A stretch of DNA of 64,000 nucleotides from Apis mellifera (GCF_003254395.2 NC_037645.1:7434593-7498592); one strand, 5' to 3'; positions 1-12,660 are shown, numbered from the stretch's first letter. Notes: a model not told the origin generated them from the letters alone. Translations and numbers: made by a program.

Positions 1-1140
1 AATAAATCCAAACCACTGTATTATACTACAATCGATCTCCTTCTCTCTCTCTCTCTACCTAATATTTCTCCCCTATCTCGTATCTCGCTCCAATACGGTT
101 CGACGGTTAATGGATGGTCGATTTTTTCCCCTTTTGTTTTCAACGGGATGTTTCAGAATTAAAGCATTGAATAGCGGAAAAAGATAGGAGAAGCAGGAGT
201 AGTGAATTCAACGTGGAATTCAGGAGGGAGGAGGGGGGATTTATTCGAAATCGTCGCGTTGAAAATTGGGCAGGATGAAAAGCGAAAGTCCCCTTCACCC
301 TTGACCCGACTCCGCTTCAGAATTTCCACCGGTTCTACGTGCCATTTGCATAAATAAAAAAAAAAAAAAAAGAGAGAGAGACAAGGAGGAAGGGAAGAGG
401 GAGGAGGGGGGAGAGAAATGTAGTTATGGGAGGGACAAACGAAGCTCTCTCTCTCTCTCTCTATTTTTTTTTCTCCCTCTCCCCCTTCTCTACCTCCCCG
501 TTTTTTCCAGGAAAAAACTGGCAGTCCCACTCGTCGTTGCCACCTCTCTATTTACATTCTGTTCCGTATGCGGGGAAAACGAGAATCGTTTTTTTTTTTT
601 TTTTTTTTGGAGAGGGAAAAGGGAAAAAATACTCCAGTGTTGTGACGCGAAAAAAAAAAAAGAAGGAAAAAAATAGAGGAAAAATAAGACAATAAAATAA
701 GACAGGGACGAATATCGTTGTATTATGAATCCATTTTCAGTATAAATCTATCCCTCTTGAATATAACCGTTCAATTTACGGGACAAACGTAAATATTGAT
801 ATTCGATTAACGATTTTGCCTTGGATTTTTTTTTCTTCCTCCTACTCTTTCTTTTTTTTTCCCTCGAACTTTTGTCGCGACCCGAGTGAGAAATGATGAA
901 ACGAATTGTTGGAAAAAAATTGTAATCGTGTTTTTTTTTTTTTTGTATATATCTCTACAATTTTTCCATTCAGGGGAACGATGTATCGCTGATACTTGAT
1001 ACCGATTGCTGCAAAAAAACGAAACGTGTGCTGCGTCGTTTTGTCGTTGACGTGAATGAAAAAACGGTGGAACGAATTGTTGGAAATATATATAATCCTC
1101 TTATCATTATTCTTCATTATTTATTCAACATTTTCAACAA
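1..1140. other. Gene-free low-complexity stretch
   Basis: This stretch holds short (TC)n runs near 40-57 and 448-461 and homopolymer A or T runs near 355-371 and 589-608. Open frames here are low-complexity Lys, Phe and Ser strings. A small direct repeat around the motif GAACGAATTGTTGGAAA occurs near 899 and 1070. I see no gene. Confidence 0.7.
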
Positions 1141-1240
1141 AATCGAGAGATTGAATTTTATCGGCAAGTCAAAAAGAGGATGATAAAATAACGAAATCGT
1201 TTAATGAAAAATTACAATTAATTCTCATTTCGCGCGCTCG

Positions 1241-1276
1241 TGTATGTGTGTGTGTGCGTGTGTGTATATACGTATA
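1241..1276. repeat. (GT)n microsatellite
   Basis: An interrupted GT dinucleotide run passes into a short TATA-rich tail. Confidence 0.85.
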
Positions 1277-1740
1277 TTCGAAAGAACGTGGGCGAGACGA
1301 CGCGTTTGACGACGGTTCCTTGGAAACGAAACCCGGTATTAACCAGATCAAACGATGCCTCGATAATTACATGGACGAGGCTGTAGGATTATATAATACG
1401 AGCGTAAATTCGCATAGCGCGGCTATTAACCGAATAATGGATCGCCCTTTGCGCGATATTAACCGAAACGAAATTATGAGGAAAGTCCTACGCGCGGTAA
1501 TTAGAGGCGACTGCCCGATCATAATGTCCTCTCTCGTTGTTTCTATCCTCATTAAGCTTCACCGCGATATTCATTCTCCTACCCTGGCTAAATTTTATTT
1601 AATCTTTCGCGTTCCATTTATTCCCTTCGCACGCTCGTTTTAATATTCGTGTAATGAGCGTTACTTGTTAAATTAATAATCGAGTCGCTCTACGTTTTTC
1701 TTTTTTTCTTTTCTCTGTACAATTGTAAACAGATCGATTC
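1277..1740. other. CpG-richer single-copy stretch without a recognisable gene
   Basis: The stretch is open for 131 codons on the + strand (1248-1643), but the frame begins inside the GT microsatellite and the reverse strand is also partly open. The translation matches no family I recognise. An exon cannot be excluded because the middle part is less AT-rich than its surroundings, but there is no positive support. Confidence 0.4.
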
Positions 1741-1821
1741 TTTTGGAAAATCAGATAGGTGGTAAATAGAAAAATTCTCTCGAATTTTTTTGGAAACTTT
1801 TCAAAATTTAGAGGAGAGGTC

Positions 1822-1975
1822 ATTTTCAAATTTTCTTAGAAAATTTTAGAGGTAAATATAAAATCTGTTATTTATTTTCGAAAACTTTTCGGAAGAAGCT
1901 CCATCATTTTCTTAGAAAATTTGAGGTGAATATAAAATCTCTTGTTTACTCATTCTCGAATATTTTCGAAAATTT
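1822..1975. repeat. Two-copy diverged tandem repeat, about 75 bp
   Basis: The core TTTTCTTAGAAAATTT followed by GAGGT.AATATAAAATCT occurs near 1831 and again near 1905, with similar AT-rich sequence in between. Confidence 0.6.
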
Positions 1976-3580
1976 ATCTCTTTAAAAAATTTTAAAAATA
2001 CATCAAGTTTAAACAAGCTCTTTGTTAAAAATCTCTCTTGCATTTTTTATTGTTATCTCTTCTTATTACATGTCGAATTTATGTTCGTCGATCGGCGGGG
2101 AAATTTCATGAATGGCCGAGAAACGATCGACTCGCGCTACTGCGGCGTTTGCGTGCGCCGTGCGGGGGCGCGTTTATCGTTGATCCGCTCGCCAAGTGGA
2201 ACAGCATTTCATCGAGATTCCTCGGCCGTTTTAAGACGATCAACTCGCGTGCCGCGATTTCATGAATATTCAGAAAATGAAAATCGTATCTGGAAAGATC
2301 TTCGTCTCCGGACGAACAAATTTATTTTCCCTCGTCACTCGCTCGCCCTTTTCGTATCCACGAAACGGATCGAAGAGGAACGATCTCGATCTCATTAAAT
2401 CTCATTAATATTCTAAATTCTCACGCGGATCTCTCGAGAAACTTTCCAAAAAAAACGAGGATCTCTCTCTCTCTCTCTGTCCTTTTTTCTGGATCAAATT
2501 AAAATCTGGATCGAAATCGAAGCTTTTCAGAAGAGAATCGTTCGAATTTATTGCACATATCAATTTTTTATCGTTTCATGATCGTTTTATGATCGTTTTA
2601 TGATCGATAAGTATCATAACTGCCATTGAGAAACTTTATTTTCCCTTTTTTTCCCCTCCAATTATTTTTATCGATATTTTCAAATGTCTCGATCGAAAAA
2701 ATCTCTCTTTTTTCTCCTCCCTTCTTTTCTTTCCCTCTTTGTATCGATTCATTTATATCGAGGAGGATATAACAGCGGTTTACGAATCTCTCTCGCGTTA
2801 TTACAAGGATTGTGGTGGATACTAAGCCAGGTTTTCGAACAATGGCGAGGGAAGGAAACGATTTATCGAGGGTGGAGGGGAAAAAAATTTATCACCTCGA
2901 AACTTGCTCCAATTTAAATCCCTTCTTCTTAATTGCGGGAATTATTTAATCGCAGCGGCGCGAATTAATTGAATGTTGTATCGCGAGGGAATCCCAAAGG
3001 AATCGTTTCGATGCCCTACCCTCTCTCATCGCGGATGATTCACTGCCCGAATCCGTTTCAAAATAAAATTTTCTCACGCGTTAATCCATTACCATAAAGA
3101 TTCGAAATTTATGGGATAATTTATCGGTATGAACGCGGAGGTTTGATCTCGTTCGAACGTGATCCAAATCTGTCCCGAACTTAGCCCCAAATAATTTACC
3201 ATTTCGTATCTCTCTGGATGATTTACCACCGAATTAAGCCTCGTTGCTCTGCCGATCTATCGTCTGAATCTGATCCCAGATGATCAAACAGGTGTTCAAA
3301 CGTGATATCTTTAATTAAATATTCGGAGTAATTCTATCAATTGTCCGTTTAAAGTGGCCAGCATTGGTGGAAAGAAGAGAACGAATGCTGGTTCGATTTG
3401 GAGTAATCGGTATTCGTCGCGTAAAATAATCTGTAAATCTCGATGCATTAGATTAAAATCCACTGTATTCTATCTAGATATGTAAAAATTTTCTTTATTT
3501 CTCATCAATATTCAATTTATAATTCGTAATTTCGAGTGTTTGGTTGAAATAATAATTGTATCGAGGATTATAAAAGTGAT
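1976..3580. other. Gene-free stretch
   Basis: This is mixed AT-rich sequence with a more CpG-rich patch at about 2085-2400 that is open in two + frames (2038-2265 and 2081-2398). Overlapping open frames are typical of CpG-rich noncoding DNA. A short (TC)n run lies near 2464-2479. I see no gene, RNA or transposon. Confidence 0.6.
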
Positions 3581-5040
3581 TTTTTGTTTTTTCAATATTT
3601 TTCCAATACAATTCGAGATGATTTTGACACATTACGTGTTTTAGTACAGGATTTTATATCTAATATATTTTCTAATGAAGGAATAAAGTGAAACCTATTC
3701 ACAAATCAATCCTCTTATTAATTACGAAAATCCAGTATAAATAAAGAATTATGGTGGCTCTCCATTATGGTGGAGCCAAGTAATCAATAATTTCGAAAAT
3801 ATTTTAGTCTTGGACTATTATCTTTACCTAATTTCATTAATGAAAATCACTTTTACGATTTTGAATATTCAAATTGTAATTCTTCCATTATTACAAATTT
3901 CTTTTATCAAAGAAACTTACAGGATCGAGATGAATAAGTTAAATATATTATTACCAGATTTTAATATTAATATTACATCGAAATAATCAATAATTTCGAA
4001 AGTATTTCAATCTTGGATGATTACGTAACTTCGTAAATGAAAATCATTTTTATTAAATTCAAGTCCAACGAGATCTCTTTCCAATACACGAAATCAAAAT
4101 TGGCGAACTATTGTATTCACATTTCTTAGAAATTTATATTAAAGAAACGTAGTATATATATATATCTCGTGGCATCGTTTTTGAATATTCGAATTAATTA
4201 AATGTTCGAATTTAATTTCATCATTAAAAATTCCTTCTGTCAAAGACGCTTATAGAAATATTTCTTAGTGCGTTTTTAAACGGGATCGAGATGGATAGCT
4301 GTATAAATTAAATATACATTAATATTAATATCAAAATAATGAATAATTTCGAAAATATTTCAATCTTGGACTATTATTTTAATGTAAATGAAAATCATTT
4401 TTACGATTTCGAATATTCAAATTATAACCCTTTCATTATTACAAATTTCCTCTATCAAAGAAATTTATAGAAATATCTCGTGACCTTGTATTTTTAAACA
4501 GAATCAAGAGATGGATAGCTGTACACGAAATAAGTTAAATATATTATTACCAGATTTTAATATCAATATTACATCGAAATAATCAATAGTTTCGAAAATA
4601 CTTCAATCTTGGATTATTATCTTCATCTAATCTCGTTAATGAAAATTATTTTTACAATTTTGAATATTCGAATTATAATTCTTCCACTATTTCCTCTATT
4701 AAAGAAACTTGTAGAAATATCTCGTGGCCTTGCGTTTTTAAACGGGATTTTAATATTAATATTACATCGAAATAATCAGTAATTTCGAAAATATTTCAAT
4801 CTTGGATTATTATCTCCACTTAATTAATGAAAATTTGTACGATTTTGAATATTCGAATTATAATTCTTCCACTATTTCCTCTATCAAAGAAACTTATAGA
4901 AATATCTCGTGGCCTTGCGTTTTTAAACGGGATTTTAATATTAATATTGCATCGAAATAATCAATAATTTCGAAAATACTTCAACCTAATTTCGTAAATA
5001 AAAATCATTTTTACGATTTAGAATATTCGAATTACATGGT
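3580..5040. repeat. Degenerate tandem repeat, units of about 185-350 bp
   Basis: The anchor AATCAATAATTTCGAAAATA, with variants, recurs near 3782, 3985, 4338, 4581, 4774 and 4959. Each copy carries the same order of sub-motifs: CAATCTTGGATTATTAT, AATGAAAATCATTTTTACGA, TTGAATATTCGAATTATAA, CTCTATCAAAGAAACTTA and TTTTTAAACGGGAT. Unit length varies because blocks were gained or lost. No coding capacity is seen. Confidence 0.9.
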
Positions 5041-5330
5041 CCACACTGCTGTGTGATTGTCAACAAAAATTGTAAAGTGATAATAACCGGTTCTACTTCA
5101 TTCCATCGATGAACATCGATTAAATCTAAATCGGCTCGTTTTCTCTTTCACGAATCGATTAATGCAAGAAGTTTTCGTGGCCATTAGGCGTAGCACGCTA
5201 CGTTAACAGGGCCCTCCAGATTTTTATTAAGATTCGCGGTTCATTAACAACATAATGAACGAAGTCAGTCACGCGAGTACTTAAATTCCTCGATGCTATG
5301 ATCGATACTGTTATCGATCTGGATCGTGAG
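5041..5330. promoter_or_regulatory. Possible regulatory island with three perfect inverted repeats
   Basis: More complex sequence than its flanks. It contains CGTAGC-AC-GCTACG (5189-5202), an 8-bp stem GTTCATTA/TAATGAAC (5239-5260, two inverted ATTA cores) and an 8-bp stem GATCGATA/TATCGATC (5300-5319). Paired ATTA cores are the sort of site bound by homeodomain proteins. Regulatory function is inference only. Confidence 0.3.
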
Positions 5331-6010
5331 AATAAGTTCACATCCATGTTTATTCACATTTATTCGATATTATATACAGATTGGTTCATTTGTATGCTCA
5401 GTTTCTTTATTTCGATGGAGAAGATGCAGCAGTAATAGAAATTGTGTCTCTGAATTTAAAACGATATCGGATTTCACTTATTGGGGGGCTTATTGGAACG
5501 ATAAACAGAAGGATTTATGTTTCGAGGATTGGATTATTGATTATTCGAGGCATTAATAAGAATTGTTATTCTCGTTACACGTGTATAAACTTATTAACCG
5601 CTCGATGAACTGATCGTTTGTATACATTTCTTATATTATTTATATTTCGAATACGATGGAAGTATATAACGTAGGATAGCACAGTCTTGATTCATCGATG
5701 AACAGTACAAGTTCTCTTTCTGTGCTGCTCGTGTAACGATCGAGAAGATTAAAAGAAAGTAAAAAATTCGTGAACAATTAACTCTTCGAATCCGTAGAAA
5801 TAAAATACGATATAATCATTTTGGGAAGAGAGTTAAAGGAATAGAACAAAAGAAAGGTAAGAAAAATTCGTAATTTTATGGCGTGATGGATATAATATTA
5901 TTGCGAGAGAAGTGAAATAATAACTCTGTTTCGAGAAAAGCAGAACGTCAATCGATCCTTTTCTTTGAATTATTATTGGATTAATTAATTATGTAGTAAT
6001 TATCGCTTGG
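5331..6010. other. Gene-free stretch
   Basis: AT-rich single-copy sequence. Two overlapping + frames of about 75 codons are open, but neither looks like a protein family. I see nothing else. Confidence 0.55.
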
Positions 6011-6014
6011 AATT

Positions 6015-6200
6015 TTCTTGCCACGTGTTTAAATACAAGGCCTGGCGGACGTTTGATCGATTCTTTTTTCAAATTAACACGTCCCAAGAGGGGATAACAC
6101 GTGCCTTATCGCGTATCGAACACTGGCATCCAGTCGTTCCGCTTTAAGGCACAGACAGCCGAAGGGCTTCGTTCTGTGTCACGAAGCCAGCTACTCGAGA
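6015..6200. promoter_or_regulatory. Possible regulatory island with two CACGTG E-boxes and a hairpin
   Basis: CACGTG, the palindromic site of bHLH factors, occurs at 6022-6027 and 6098-6103. A perfect 7-bp stem GGCTTCG/CGAAGCC with a 10-nt loop lies at 6165-6188. The sequence is clearly less AT-rich than its flanks. No gene start is visible nearby. Confidence 0.25.
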
Positions 6201-6508
6201 TATGTTTCGTCAAAGGGTTAAGGTCATCCAGGGAGGAGAGGCACGGTCGGCCTATTTAACCCTCGGTCGTTTCCATTATGCAGTTTCTCTTATCCGGTTT
6301 CCAAAGTACGACGTCTTCGATGCAAGATTCGATGAATCTTTTAGACCTCGATCTCTTCCCTATTCCGTTTTTGAAACGTGCTTTCATTATCGATGGAATA
6401 GGGGAGAATGGAGAATTCTTTTTCGTGGTATTCTTTAATTTAAATTTCGTATCAAATTACGAGTCTTTGTGTGAGTTATAACGAAATAATTAGGAGACGT
6501 AACAACGT

Positions 6509-6583
6509 AGACGAATCGGCGAAATAGGTAGAACGTTGGAATTGCAATCCGAATGACTTGGGTTCGAATCTTCGATTTTCACG
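6509..6583 (+). repeat. tRNA-like sequence, probable tRNA-derived element or pseudogene
   Basis: The spacing follows a tRNA: a D-arm-like GGCGAAATAGGTAGAACG, a 17-nt anticodon arm with a paired TTGGA/TCCGA stem and loop ATTGCAA (anticodon position TGC), a 5-nt variable region, then the B-box-like GGTTCGAATC (6561-6570). The acceptor stem does not pair and the T-stem is poor, so it is not a working tRNA gene. The core matches the element at 21,140 in length and in many bases. Confidence 0.5.
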
Positions 6584-6599
6584 AGTTCATTTTTTCCAA

Positions 6600-7394
6600 A
6601 TTTTCTGTATATTTAACAAGCGTTTCCCGTTTTCCATCTTCGTTTCCATTCAAATTTCAAGTTTTCAAATCGAAAAAAGATGAATTTTTCAAGAATTTTT
6701 TCAAATATGTGGAAAAATCGAAGGTAAATTGATAGGATTAGTAGAAGCGTGAAAAGAAAAAAAATGACTTTACGGTGATGGAAAAAGGGTTAGAAGATAG
6801 GGTAGAAAAAAATTCAATAGCCAGAGGAATGAGGCTATTGGTTCTCGATGCGGTTTTAATTAAAATCATTTCGACTAATTAGACCCCATATGACGTCCAT
6901 GAATTCTCGCGTTATAACTGGAGGCGATCCAGCCAACTAATCCTCGGTTTTCTAACGGGTAGTAGTACATCGGATGATTAAACACAGGGTTCTCGGGAAA
7001 GGAATTCCGTGAAAAAGTTCACTCCTTTAATTAATCCCGCCTTTCGTTAATGACTCGGCTACTCGTATCTTTCAAAGGCGGCGGGTTCTATCATTTTAAA
7101 TCTTTGAGGGAACTACGTTTCGCGGTATACGTTATCGGTTGAGCAATTAGGTTATCCTTTTAACCCATTTACCGATCACGTTCACGCGCAATCCTTCCTT
7201 CCAATTTGCGTTATTCGATAAATAAAATTTCCAAAATTTCCTCCTCGCAAGTTTCATTCATTCCTTTCGTCTAAATTTTAAAGAGAAATATCGTTTGTAA
7301 ATTTACTTTCTTCTTCTCAAATTTCCTTCAATTCTTTTTAATTAAAATTTCTAATCGAGTTGCACAAGTACAATTTTTACATATTATATTTGAC
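6600..7394. other. Gene-free stretch with a moderately complex island at about 6850-7200
   Basis: Positions 6850-7200 hold non-repetitive sequence with TAATCC-type motifs near 6940 and 7034 and CTTTCAAAGG near 7070. Such motifs resemble homeodomain and TCF sites but occur often by chance. No gene is seen. Confidence 0.4.
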
Positions 7395-7420
7395 TATATA
7401 TATATATATATATATATATT
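7395..7420. repeat. (TA)n microsatellite
   Basis: About 12-13 uninterrupted TA units. Confidence 0.95.
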
Positions 7421-10320
7421 CGCTTATAATAACTTGAGATCGCGAAGCACAGAGGAAAATTTGAGATATTTCGCCGAGAATTTCTCCGTCGTTCTCTGAT
7501 CGATACTCCGGTTTGTTCCTCAACGTTCCTCAACAACTTGTGTCTGCTAATGTGATTAACCATCGCGATGTAATTACACGGATGAGGAGGGGGGAATAAC
7601 AGTTTTCGCGCACTTATGAATGATGCAATAGGTAATTAGGCGATTCTGAGACAGAGGGAGAGAGAGAGAGAGTTTCTCACGGAGAAAGTTCATTAATTAT
7701 TCCTCCCCTAATGCTTTCCACACCCGTTATACATACTTTTCCTTTCCCTTGGGTAGAAAAATTTCCTTTCGACCCGATGCCTCTATATATAACTGTCTAG
7801 GCGTGTCATTGACGCGAAGCGAAAAGAAAAAGAAAGAAAGGAAGGAAAGAAAAAAAACAGGTCGACTTCTCTTTCTCTCTTTCACTGGAAATGCATCATC
7901 GTGCACCTTTTTTCCTCGACGAGAAAAAAAAAAGAAACGAGATTCGAAAACTCCCAATGATACTTCCAGTTGAAAAGAGAAAAAGAAAAAGAGGAAGAGA
8001 GAGAGAGATAGAGATAGAGAAACGTGCGTTTTTTCAACTCTTTTTCAGTTTATGACCGACGCATCGGATAATTGGAAGCGTCATAAAGAATTCCGCGGAA
8101 AAAGCACTTGGTTAATTATCTTTTTCCTCCCCTTCTCTCTCTCTCTCTTCTTTCCTCCTTTTGAAATGGAGGGCGTTTTTCCCACGAAGGCAAGCCTTCG
8201 TATCACTCGGAACGCGAATGTAATCTTCCCTTCCGTCGGTTTCTCGCTTCGATCCTTTAATCTGATATCGACAACTGGGCCAGCTGTTGCGATTCGCCCC
8301 TCATCTCTCGTATCCCCATCGAGTTTTTAAAACGCTGGCAAACCCGATACGTGGAAAAATCATGCGGATTTTCTCTTCTCTTCCCTCCTTGCGAATTATA
8401 ATCTCGGTTGCTGTATCGAACGATTGATGAAAAAGTTGAAAAGTGTGTTATATAAATGATGTGTTAACCAACCAGATTCTGAATCGAATCAAAAATTGAT
8501 TCTGGGATCAGATTTGATTTTTTTAATTTTTCTTTCGTGCTATATTGACATCAATTTACTCTCTCTTTATATCGGTTGATTCGAGTGGAAAAATCGTGTG
8601 AGAAATTCGAAGAGAGAGAAGAAGAAAATGAGAAAAATGTTGAATATTTTCACTTGTTTTCAATCGCGAAGAATAAAAAGAGAAAAGGAAGGAATTTCGA
8701 GAAACACGGGACGATTGGGGATGCGATAATGAATTCGATCTGTCACGTGACGACGTGTTTCGTGTTTCCACGAAATCGAGGAGCCCGATAACGCCGATGA
8801 TCGTCGTTCACAGCGAAAAAATCCGCGCGCGACACGATCGCGCTCCGATTTCAACCTATTCGTGCATCCGATCCTTTTTTCTTCTTTTTTCCTTCTCTCT
8901 CTGACACGCGATTCGACGACATCACGAATCCTATCCAGAAGCGTTACGTGACAATTTACGGCCCCTGCTTAAAGTCTAATTGCTATTCTCTTATTCTCTT
9001 GCTCTTCGAATTTGCCCAAAGAATTAGAGATTTACGTTCCTCCTCCTCTGAATAATTTAATTCCTTCGAATTCCATCGTCTTATAATAAGAGAAGTTTTT
9101 AGGTCAACGAAATTAAAAATATCAATTTGCCGTAAGTTTGATTTCGAGCTTGATAATTGATCAGTGTCGAGTCTTCGATTAACTTGTGTATGTGAAAAGT
9201 TTTTTGTCTTCTTAAAGTCAAAAAGTAAGCAATTATCGATTCTATTTGGGCAAATTTTGCGTATCCATTTTGATATTCGAAATCGTACGAAGGGTAGTTT
9301 TTTCTGGAAATTACATTTATTTGTTAAAATATTGTACGATTCTCGTTCGATTCGAAGAAAATTAAAACGATATGGTATGCAACGTGTTGTTATAACGAAT
9401 GATCGATTTATTCATACCCTGTGTTTTTACTTGATTTTTACATACAAATACATATTCGAAAAGAAAAATTATTGCTCGTTAATATGCATATGGACTAATT
9501 ATTCTCTTACTCTTAATTCCAAAGAGAATAAAAAAGTACTATCGATTTGCTTGCTTAACTTTTTCTCAAGTAACTTTTCCATCATTCGAATTATTTTCAA
9601 AAAAAAGAAAATCAAAATTTTGTACCTAAAAACATCATTATTAATTATAATATAACAACACAACGATCGATGTATAATTTATATTTATACATTTTATTTG
9701 CAATATAAATAATTTGTAAAACGCGGAAAATTAATAACTCGAGTCGACGAGTCGTAATGAATTTTTCAATAAATTGGGGAAATCGTGTTGATCGTTTCAC
9801 GATGGAGGCGAATATATAGAAGTGAATGAGAAATCGTCTGGCAGCGATATAATTTGCTTATCCAACCGTTTATCGCCGATATTCCGGCCGCGATAATCGG
9901 AGGAGGAGAATCCGAAGAACGTTTGGAAACGTTTTTCCATTTTCGCGTTGGATAATAATCGGTCGTTGACACACTTTGGGAAACGTGGGAAAAAGTTGTA
10001 AAGGAAGCAAAACAAGTTATACATACGCGTATATAATATATCGGAGAGGATACAGAGTTGTGAAACAAGTCGTCAAACGCAAGTGAAGCTTGGAGGTATT
10101 CCCCTTTAGGCACGATTTAAGTGATAGTAAAGTTGGAAGGCGCGATAATAAAACTCGTGATTTTTACACGCGCGACGATGTGACATCATTCTTATGCGTG
10201 TTTTCGTGCAGTTTAACGCGCCGTGAGCAAGATAAATGGTGGTGGTTGATATCACGATTTAGTTACGGCATGAATTATTAACCGAGTCGAAGGATAAAGG
10301 TATTGCGAGTTCTCCAGATT
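7421..10320. other. Gene-free stretch
   Basis: Single-copy AT-rich sequence with purine/pyrimidine microsatellites (for example 7660-7671 and 7980-8022). The longest open frame is 9164-9655 (+, 163 codons). It is dominated by Phe, Ile, Lys and Leu as expected from AT-rich DNA and shows no domain. Positions 8700-8870 and 9780-10280 are richer in CpG but hold nothing identifiable. Confidence 0.55.
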
Positions 10321-10429
10321 TCTTTTTTTTTCTTTTTTTCTTTTTTTATTCGAACTTGTTACTTGATATTAGTTTTCGACGCTCCTTCATTCCAAGTATA
10401 TATATTTAACTATTTCATATCCAATATAT

Positions 10430-11235
10430 TTTCGTATCTTAGGTTCGTTATTATATATTATATATTCATTATCGTATTATAAATTCGTTTTTACATTCAT
10501 TATTACATATTATATTTTAGATTTGGCATTATATATTATGTTTTCTTAGATTCAGTATTATATATCATATTTTAGATTCAGTGTTATATACTGTATATTT
10601 TTAGATTCATTATTATATTTTAAATTCAGTATTATATATTATATATTCTTAGATTCAGTATTATCATATTTTAGATTCAGTGTTATATATTGTATATTTT
10701 TAGGTTCATCATTATATTTTAAATTCTGTATTATATATTATATATTCTTAGATTCAGTATTATCATATTTTAGATTCAGTGTTATATATTGTATATTTTT
10801 AGGTTCATTATTATATTTTAAATTCAGTATTATATATTATATATTCTTAGATTCAGTATTTTATATCATATGTTAGATTCAGTATTATATATCATATTTT
10901 AGATTCAATGTTATATAATATATTTTTAGATTCATCATTATATTTTATTGTATTTTAAATTCAGTATTATATATTCTTAGATTCATTATTATATATTATA
11001 TATTAGATTCAGTATTATATATTATATATATTCTTAGATTCAGTATTACATATCATATTTTAGATTCAATATTATATATTGTATATTTTTAGGTTCATCA
11101 TTATATTTTAAATTCAGTATTATATATTATATATTCTTAGATTCAGTATTTTATATCATATTTTAGATTCAGTATTATATATTATATATTCTTAAAATCA
11201 TTATATTATATTTTAGATTCACTATTAGATTCCTT
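10430..11235. repeat. AT-rich minisatellite with a 99-bp higher-order period
   Basis: Built from short modules such as TTAGATTCAGTATTATATAT and TTTTAAATTCAGTATTATA. The module TAG(A/G)TTCAT recurs near 10602, 10701 and 10800, exactly 99 bp apart, then near 10927 and 11090 with longer spacing. The array is therefore ordered rather than simple TA-rich sequence. Confidence 0.9.
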
Positions 11236-11870
11236 ATTTGAAAATTAAAATTTTGGAACGGGAAGGATAACGATCTCGCCGTTAATTCTCCATTTCACAT
11301 TTTACATTTCCACTCTTAATGCACTCGTAATTAATTTTCTTATCTCACACGCGTACATCAGTCAAGATTCCGGGGAAACATCCCGCGGATTATACTCGTC
11401 AGTTATATTTATACATAGAACCGGTAACATGGCGGACAAAAATAGATGGAAGAATCGGAATCCGAAGAGGATCGCGATTGGATCGTAATTAAAATCCATC
11501 GCACGATCAAGAACGCGTTAGCCGAACCTCGCGTTGTCCGACCTCTCCCCTTCCTCCCCCTTCTCTTCCGTTTTCCGTTTCTGTGTGCAAAATGCCGCGT
11601 TGGCCAATCACTGGCAGAATTCCAACATGGCCGGTTCCCATGGCTTGTTCCGCCGCATCCATTCTTGCGGCCTCGTAACACGTAGCGCAACGTATGACGA
11701 TAGGTGGAACGTCAGGTAGCCAGAGATTACCTCGTTAGTATACATTGGCTCGTATATCCGCAGCCAGCTGCGCCTCCAATGTGCTGTGCACCCGCCATTT
11801 CCTACATCTCCTCTTCGATTCCGCACTTGTTTTCCAACCAGTTGTCGGCACGTTCCAAGATTCCGTCTTT
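11236..11870. promoter_or_regulatory. CpG-rich island with CCAAT and ATGGCGG motifs, possible promoter or regulatory element
   Basis: From about 11370 the sequence becomes clearly GC-richer and non-repetitive. ATGGCGG lies at 11429-11435 and CCAAT at 11604-11608 within the palindrome TTGGCCAA. Open frames occur on both strands at once (11446-11685 + and 11409-11690 -), which suggests high CpG noncoding DNA rather than an exon. A promoter or first exon of an untranslated RNA is possible but unproven. Confidence 0.25.
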
Positions 11871-11874
11871 GATT

Positions 11875-12660
11875 CGTCTTTGGACGCTTAAGGACGATAA
11901 TTATGTCTTCTTTCTTTCGCGTGATTTTCTTGTTTTTTTTTTTTTTTTTATTTTGGAAAGATTGATATTTTTTCCGTCTATGGTGAATTACTTGGGTGGA
12001 TTTTGATGATTTTCTGGACGCTTGAGGACGATGTTGAATCTTATCTCTTTCCTCTTTTTTGTGATTTCGTTGTTTTTTTTTTATTAGGTTTAAAAAGAAT
12101 GGGTCTAAGGATCGTGATATTTTTTCATCGTCTATGTGAATTATTGGTACTTGGATGGATTTTGATGATTTTCTGAAATCTTGAAGACAATGTTGAATCT
12201 TATCTCTTTTCTCTTTTTTGTGTGTGATTTCGTTGTTTTTTTCTTTTATTAGGTTTGAAAATAGTGGATCGTGATATTTTTTCGTCTGATGAATTATTGG
12301 TACTTGGATGGATTTTGATGATTTTCTGGACGCTTAAGTCGATATTGTGTCTTTTCTTTTTCGCGTGATTTTCATTTTTTTTTTTTTTTTTTTTATTAGG
12401 TTTGAAAAGAGTTGATCTAAAGATTGTGATATTTTTTCGTCGATGGTGAATTACTTGGATGGATTTTGATGATTTTCTGGACGCTTAAGGACGATGTTGA
12501 GTCTTCTCTTTCCACTTTTTTGGGTATGATTTCGTTGTTTTTTCTTTTATTAGATTTGAAAAGAATGGCTTCAAGGATATTTTTGTAATATTTTTTTCTC
12601 GTCTATAGTGAATTGTGTCTTCCCTCTTTCACATGATTTCGTTCTTTTTTTTTTTTTTAA
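11875..12660. repeat. Degenerate tandem repeat, about 155 bp, roughly five copies
   Basis: GATTTTCTGGACGCTT or variants occur near 12008, 12167, 12320 and 12471 (intervals 159, 153 and 151), with an initial partial copy near 11880. Each copy also carries GTGATTTCGTTGTTTTTT, TTATTAGGTTTGAAAAGA and GGTGAATTACTTGGATGGAT. T-run lengths vary strongly. Confidence 0.9.

Noticed and set aside
1248..1643. 131-codon + frame
   Set aside because: It starts inside a GT microsatellite and has no recognisable domain. An exon remains possible but unsupported.
9164..9655. 163-codon + frame
   Set aside because: Composition (Phe, Ile, Leu, Lys, Tyr) mirrors AT-rich DNA, with no domain or motif.
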